Positions 59,455-64,000 of a DNA stretch of 64,000 bases are shown here, one piece after another. Both the position numbers and the translations under genes were made by a program. The stretch's first letter is position 1; each line of letters begins with the position of its first letter. Under the pieces are notes generated by a model. It was not told the DNA's origin. It did not search any database and saw only the letters and a program-made list of their open reading frames with translations. The stretch spans positions 61,810 to 125,809 of the forward strand of contig JAYKAV010003433.1 in assembly GCA_035582835.1 (NCBI GenBank), given 5' to 3'. Source of the DNA: Phoebastria nigripes (lineage: Eukaryota; Chordata; Aves; Procellariiformes; Diomedeidae).

Positions 59455-60979
59455 CCTGGGTGTTTAAAGGAACAGGCACAAACTGAAGGAAAGAATAAAT
59501 GAAAGAAGATAAGAAAATAGTCTGATGAAGTCAAAATACCATGTACAGCATTGGGAACTGCAATATCAATCACATCTAAACAATTTTGAAGGAAAGAAGG
59601 TAACAANAACAAAAATATTTCTAATGTGGGAAGAGAAATTAAGTTTTGTCAAAAAAATAAATAAATCGCAAAATTTAACTAGAGCTTCCTGGTGCCTAAT
59701 AAAGGATATCTGAATGCTCATTAGCTCTATGTGTGGAAGTTTAAGATTTTACATAAATTTCTCAATAAAGTGTAAGTAAGAGATTGTGTTACAACTTTCA
59801 TTTTGTATAGCACGATCATAAAAGAAAGTGATGATAAATTAATTACATTGATCTAGCCACAGATATGGGGACACATGGAAATAGGAATAACTTGTAGCAA
59901 ATGAATTTCTAAATAGGAAATGGTAATTTGAAAGGTACACATCTTTAAGTAGTTACAAATTGGATTTTTTTGGCAAAAAATAACATTCACTTTATGTTTT
60001 TAATGGCTATTATGTGATTTTTCTCTCTTGATATTTTAATAACACTTTTTTATTGATATAAATAGATTTTATGTATACCAAATGCGCAGTCTGTCCCTTT
60101 CAGAATCTGGCTTGAAGTTTCTCTTTAAAGGGTAGGTATACAACATATGCAAGAGTGAAAATATTATAAGAAACACAGAATTTTGTCTTGAAGCTCCCTA
60201 AGCAAACTAATTAGAATCCAATTTGATTTTAAATGTTTATGCATATAATTCTTCATTAAATATGGAAGCAGCTAAATAACTAATTCTTATTACGAACCTG
60301 TTACAGCATAAAATGCTGATTCATCATAGTGATGGACAAGCCACATTGAGAACTTTGACAGGGGCCTGTTCTGGCAGAAGGCTTCTCAGCAGGGAAATAG
60401 GGGCATATTGGAAGAGGAAAGTCTGCTCCAGCTGGTCAGGATCCAGATTTGTGTCATTCCAGTCTAACAGGAATCATCCCTGGCTCCCCTGAGGTAGGGA
60501 CCAATTACAGCTGGTCATTTCTTCAGCTGCATACATGATCTCTTGGTAAACATAGATAATTAATAGGCTGACTCAGTAAATATCTACTCCTTGACATTAC
60601 AGACAAATAAAACATTTTCCTTTTGCTTAATAAAAGTTAAATCACATCTTTCTACTTTAAACATGTTGTTTATCAGATGAGCTGTTAGATGAGACTGCAG
60701 AAACTCTCTTTAGACAGTTTTTGTGGGGTTTTGGGGTGGTTGTTCTTTGTTTTGGTTTGGGTTTTTTGTTGCAGCTCCAAATCAGTCACTGCAAAGTCAT
60801 TGTGTTCTTTAACTCACATTTTGTGTCAGTTCACTTCTGTAATCACTTAAAATATATTTATGATTAATTATGACTAATTTTAACAAAGTTTATGGGATCA
60901 CTGGTATAAGTAGTTTCAGACCAGTGTTACCAGTGTTCAAGGGAGTCCCAAACTCCTTTTCATACAGAAAAATGAGAAG

Positions 60980-61107
60980 TTATATACTTTATATACACAC
61001 AAGTATATAACTATATGCATAGTTACATATACATATATACAAAACCCTATAGTTATATATACATACACATACACACATATATATAACTATATACATAGTT
61101 ATATACT
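60980..61107. repeat. AT/TAC-rich stretch with inverted repeats
   Basis: ATAACTATATGCATAGTTAC (around 61007) and ATAACTATATACATAGTTAT (around 61082) are near-palindromes about 75 bp apart in alternating A/T and TACA sequence. Confidence 0.8.
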
Positions 61108-61298
61108 GTGTCAAATATCCTCATATTATGTTATTTGAACTAGGTACTGGAAGGCTAAGTTTATGTCTGAACTCACTCCCCAGTGAGAGAAAAATTGCCA
61201 GCATGATTAAATATGTACAGGACTGGGTACCAACAGTGAGACATACCTGTAACAAGCACTAGAACATACCACCTACACCATTACTTATGTCCTGATTT

Positions 61299-61328
61299 AA
61301 ACAAAACAAAACAAAACAAAACAAAACA
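61299..61328. repeat. (AAAAC)n microsatellite
   Basis: Six AAAAC units. Confidence 0.95.
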
Positions 61329-62783
61329 ACAAAGATACCTTTTTCCCACTTGCCAGGGGATTTTACATTTTTTGAAGTTGTCATAAAGACAATGTTATTG
61401 CTTTGGCTTGCTCTCTCCTAAGTCACATATGAATGTACATTAACAAGAAGGTTCTTTGCCTCTTGCCGTTCACTACATTTGAAGTTTAGCTATTTGCATA
61501 CATTGGCTCTCTCTGCCCTGCCTTCTCAATGGCTTCTTGCCTGTCCCCAAACTGTCCCCAAGGTGAGTTCTAGGAGTTAGAATGATTAATTATCATATGA
61601 CAAATCATCACTTTGCAATGATTTAATTAAGTATTTATTGGAAGGTGGGTGCAAGCTTAACACTTCTTTGTACTCATGAGTTAATGCACTTGAATCTTTC
61701 TGTTTAACCCTGTCTTGCACCTACTTTTCATTTAGTTTTGTGGTCCTAGGCTATATTTGGTGTAATTTTTTATCAAAGTATTTTAACNAGCTTAATGCTA
61801 TAATTTAAACAAAAATGCAAATGCATTATTGAAATATCAGTGATGAATTAAGAAAATGCATGGCCAGAGAACTGTATTTAAAAGCACAGATTTATTTCAA
61901 ATTATTAAAACCAATACTTCTNCAAAACTACATAAATTTAAAGAGTAAATGTTTTGACATTATTGCTGACAAATTATGAAAACACAATGTAAGGCTCAGT
62001 GTATGTAAATTTAAATCTGCAGCTGGGAACACCTTTTCAAAGGCTGTGCTTAAAAGAGGTGTGATGGTCTTCTGAAAACACTTTAAGTTAAATAACTTTT
62101 TAATTAAAAAGTCGTGTATTAACTTACTCTAGCTGCCACCTATTTAATGGGAATATTTCAGACCTTCCATGATTAAAAAGATCTATTTTACTCATCTGTC
62201 TCAAGACATGCTGACTGAAGAGCAGATTCATAGAAGGATCCTTGGTTATCTCACATATGGTTTACAGCGTACCCAAGTCCAACAGTTTGATTTTCTAAAG
62301 TTGCACTTAACTTTTGACTGATGTGTAGCCCTATAGAAATTCTATGCCTAAATTTCTATCAACAGTATTCCACAAATGACTGAATTCCTGCTTCTGAACA
62401 TACTTAACCAAACATCATAAAAACTGAGCAGTTAGAGGTTTAGCTGACACTTAAATAAAATTGGGATCCAAAAACTTTATTTTCTTTCACTTGTGACAAT
62501 TATTCTTTTTCCAAATCCTTCCATCCCCTCAAAACAATAATTGTGGTGAGCTTTGGTATAAAAAATTATACCTCTCTTGAGGATGAGAAGGCAGGCAGGC
62601 AGAATAAGAGAGAAATGGGTTAGTATTTTGGGGGGAGAGTTAAGGTGTGGGATTATACTGCCCCTTTCTTAGAATTCCTTGAAATGTTTCAGACTAGTTC
62701 ATGATTAAAATATTCTTATGAACACAAAAAAGCATGGAATAAATGGCAAAACATAAAAAGGACTTTTTTACTTGTAAGTAAAT

Positions 62784-63837
62784 ACTGGCTGGGTGGCCGG
62801 GCCCAGAGAGTTGTGGTGAATGGATCGAAGTCCACTTGGCGGCCNGTCACGAGCGGTGTCCCCCAGGGCTCCGTTTTGGGGCCGGTCTTGTTCAATATCT
62901 TTATCAACGATCTGGACAAGGGGATTGAGTGCTCCCTCAGTAAGTTTGCAGATGAAACCAAGCTGGCCGGCAGTGTCGATCTGCTCGAGGGTAGGAAGGC
63001 TCTGCAGAGGGACCTGGACAGGCTGGATCGATGGGCTGAGGCCAACTGCATGAGGTTCAACAAGGCCAAGTGCCGGGTCCTGCACTTTGGCCACAACAAC
63101 CCCATGCAACGCTACAGGCTTGGGGAAGAGTGGCTGGAAAGCTGCCTGTCGGAAAAGGACCTGGGGGTGCTGGTTGACAGCCNGCTGAATATGAGCCGGC
63201 AGTGTGCCCAGGTGGCCAAGAAGGCCAATGGCATCCTGGCCTGTATCAGAAACAGTGTGGCCAGCAGGAGTAGGGAAGTGATCGTGCCCCTGTACTCAGC
63301 ACTGGTGAGGCCGCACCTGGAATACTGTGTTCAGTTTTGGGCCCCTCACTACAAGAAGGACATTGAGGTGCTGGAGNGTGTCCAGAGGAGGGCAACGAAG
63401 CTGGTGAAGGGTCTGGAGAGCAAGTCTTATGAGGAGCGGCTGAGGGAACTGGGACTGTTTAGTCTGGAGAAGAGGAGGCTGAGGGGAGACCTTATTGCGC
63501 TCTACAACTACCTGAAAGGAGGTTGCAGCGAGGTGGGTGTTGGTCTCTTCTGCCAAGCAACTAGCGATAGGACGAGAGGAAATGGCCTCAAGTTGTGCCA
63601 GGGGAGGTTTAGATTGGACATTAGGAAAAATGTCTTTACTGAAAGAGTGGTTAAGCATTGGAACAGGCTTCCCAGGGAAGTGGTGGAGTCGCCATCCCTG
63701 GAAGTATTTAAAAGACATGTAGATGAGGTGCTTAGGGACATGGTTTAGTGGGCATGGTGGTGTTGGGTTGATGGTTGGACCTGATGATCTTAGAGGTCTT
63801 TTCCAACCTTAATGATTCTATGATTCTATGATTCTAA
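62784..63837 (+). mobile_element. CR1 LINE, 5'-truncated, youngest-looking copy
   Basis: About 1,050 bp starting inside the RT domain (TACTGGCTGGGTGGCCGGGC) and ending in GATTCTATGATTCTATGATT followed by CTA, an intact three-unit terminal repeat. It encodes one uninterrupted frame to the natural stop. The preserved frame and tail suggest it is the most recent CR1 insertion of the window. Confidence 0.97.
62813..63748 (+). pseudogene. CR1 ORF2 C-terminal half (reverse transcriptase part)
   Basis: A 311-codon frame to the natural stop TAG. Residues 13-35 carry the RT block [23 protein letters not shown]. Residues 45-48 read FADE where the catalytic FADD is expected (GAA at 62954-62956). Then come [31 protein letters not shown] and [20 protein letters not shown]. 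The first codon is GTG inside the domain, so this is not a true start; the frame simply begins where the insertion was truncated. Endonuclease and N-terminal RT are missing and the second catalytic aspartate is replaced, so the copy is inactive. A few codons contain N. Confidence 0.95.
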
Positions 63838-64000
63838 GTATACCCTCTACCTACTAAACAGTCGATGTAACTGTGGTACAGGTGGTACAAGTATACTCTC
63901 AGTCTAGCCAGAAAGTACATATTATTACAGTAAAAAATGTTGATGTGCCTGTAAAGATTCAGTACGAACTTGCACATCACCTGAAAAACTCTATTTATGC
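63838..64000. other. Unique sequence to window end
   Basis: Nothing is recognised. Confidence 0.5.

Larger units (their letters stand above)
59187..62783. other. Unique AT-rich DNA with simple repeats
   Basis: (AAAAC)n at 59410-59454 and 61299-61328, an AT/TAC-rich stretch with inverted repeats at 60980-61107, and otherwise no recognised gene or repeat. Confidence 0.55.

Noticed and set aside
61488..61561. Open segment before AAG|GTGAGT at 61.56 kb
   Set aside because: All three frames are open, the acceptor is weak and the sequence is pyrimidine-rich; no coding signal.
62813..63748. 311-codon open frame as a host gene
   Set aside because: It is CR1 reverse-transcriptase sequence; the apparent start is an internal GTG at the truncation point.

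Overview
This is eukaryotic, AT-rich, essentially gene-free DNA from a bird. The diagnostic evidence is the repeats. There are several CR1 LINE copies, some ending in the ATTCTATGATTCTA-type tails typical of avian CR1. There are also solo LTRs and one internally deleted provirus of avian endogenous retrovirus families, and scattered one-base Ns plus a 40-base N gap of the kind seen in draft bird assemblies. The species cannot be fixed from sequence alone; the LTR families suggest Neoaves, which is a recollection rather than a search result. No host protein-coding gene, tRNA, rRNA or CRISPR array could be supported. The long open frames are either LINE reverse-transcriptase remnants or low-complexity and LTR artefacts.

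Layout: 1-118 is the 3' end of an LTR. 0.1-3.6 kb is unique DNA with a CR1 copy at 2.3-3.0 kb. A 1.3-kb solo LTR flanked by ACATA duplications lies at 3591-4894, with a foreign ~158-bp segment inside it. From 4.9 to 19.9 kb there is long unique AT-rich DNA with simple repeats and one ancient CR1/L3-like fragment (8.5 kb). At 19870-22361 there is a complete but coding-deleted provirus with two LTRs, GAAGG target duplications, a primer-binding site, an internal tandem array and a purine tract. From 22.4 to 30.7 kb the DNA is unique. Between 30.7 and 38.9 kb six insertions cluster: two CR1 on +, a solo LTR with GCTGC duplications, a CR1 on -, a degraded LTR and a 69-bp CR1 tail. From 38.9 to 46 kb the DNA is unique. 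A GC- and G-rich probable LTR-derived element lies at 46.1-47.5 kb. A rare CR1 ORF1 (SGNH/GDSL esterase domain) fragment lies on - at 51.7-52.2 kb. A GC-rich unclassified patch is at 54.3-54.8 kb. A 1.55-kb solo LTR of the same family as the 3.6-kb one, flanked by GATGT, is at 56871-58416, and a second possible LTR follows directly. A well-preserved 3' half of CR1 ORF2 closes the window (62.8-63.8 kb).

Because there are no supported genes, there is no pathway to describe. The functional logic visible is that of retroelements: reverse-transcriptase remnants, LTR promoter and polyadenylation signals, primer-binding and polypurine sites, and target-site duplications. A few short open segments bounded by good splice-like sites are listed as weak exon candidates. 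They are consistent with chance at this window size and need alignment or RNA data. I did not find a convincing new biological system. The most distinctive structures are the gene-less provirus with its ten-unit internal array and the LTR family whose copies differ in the number of AP-1-bearing tandem units.
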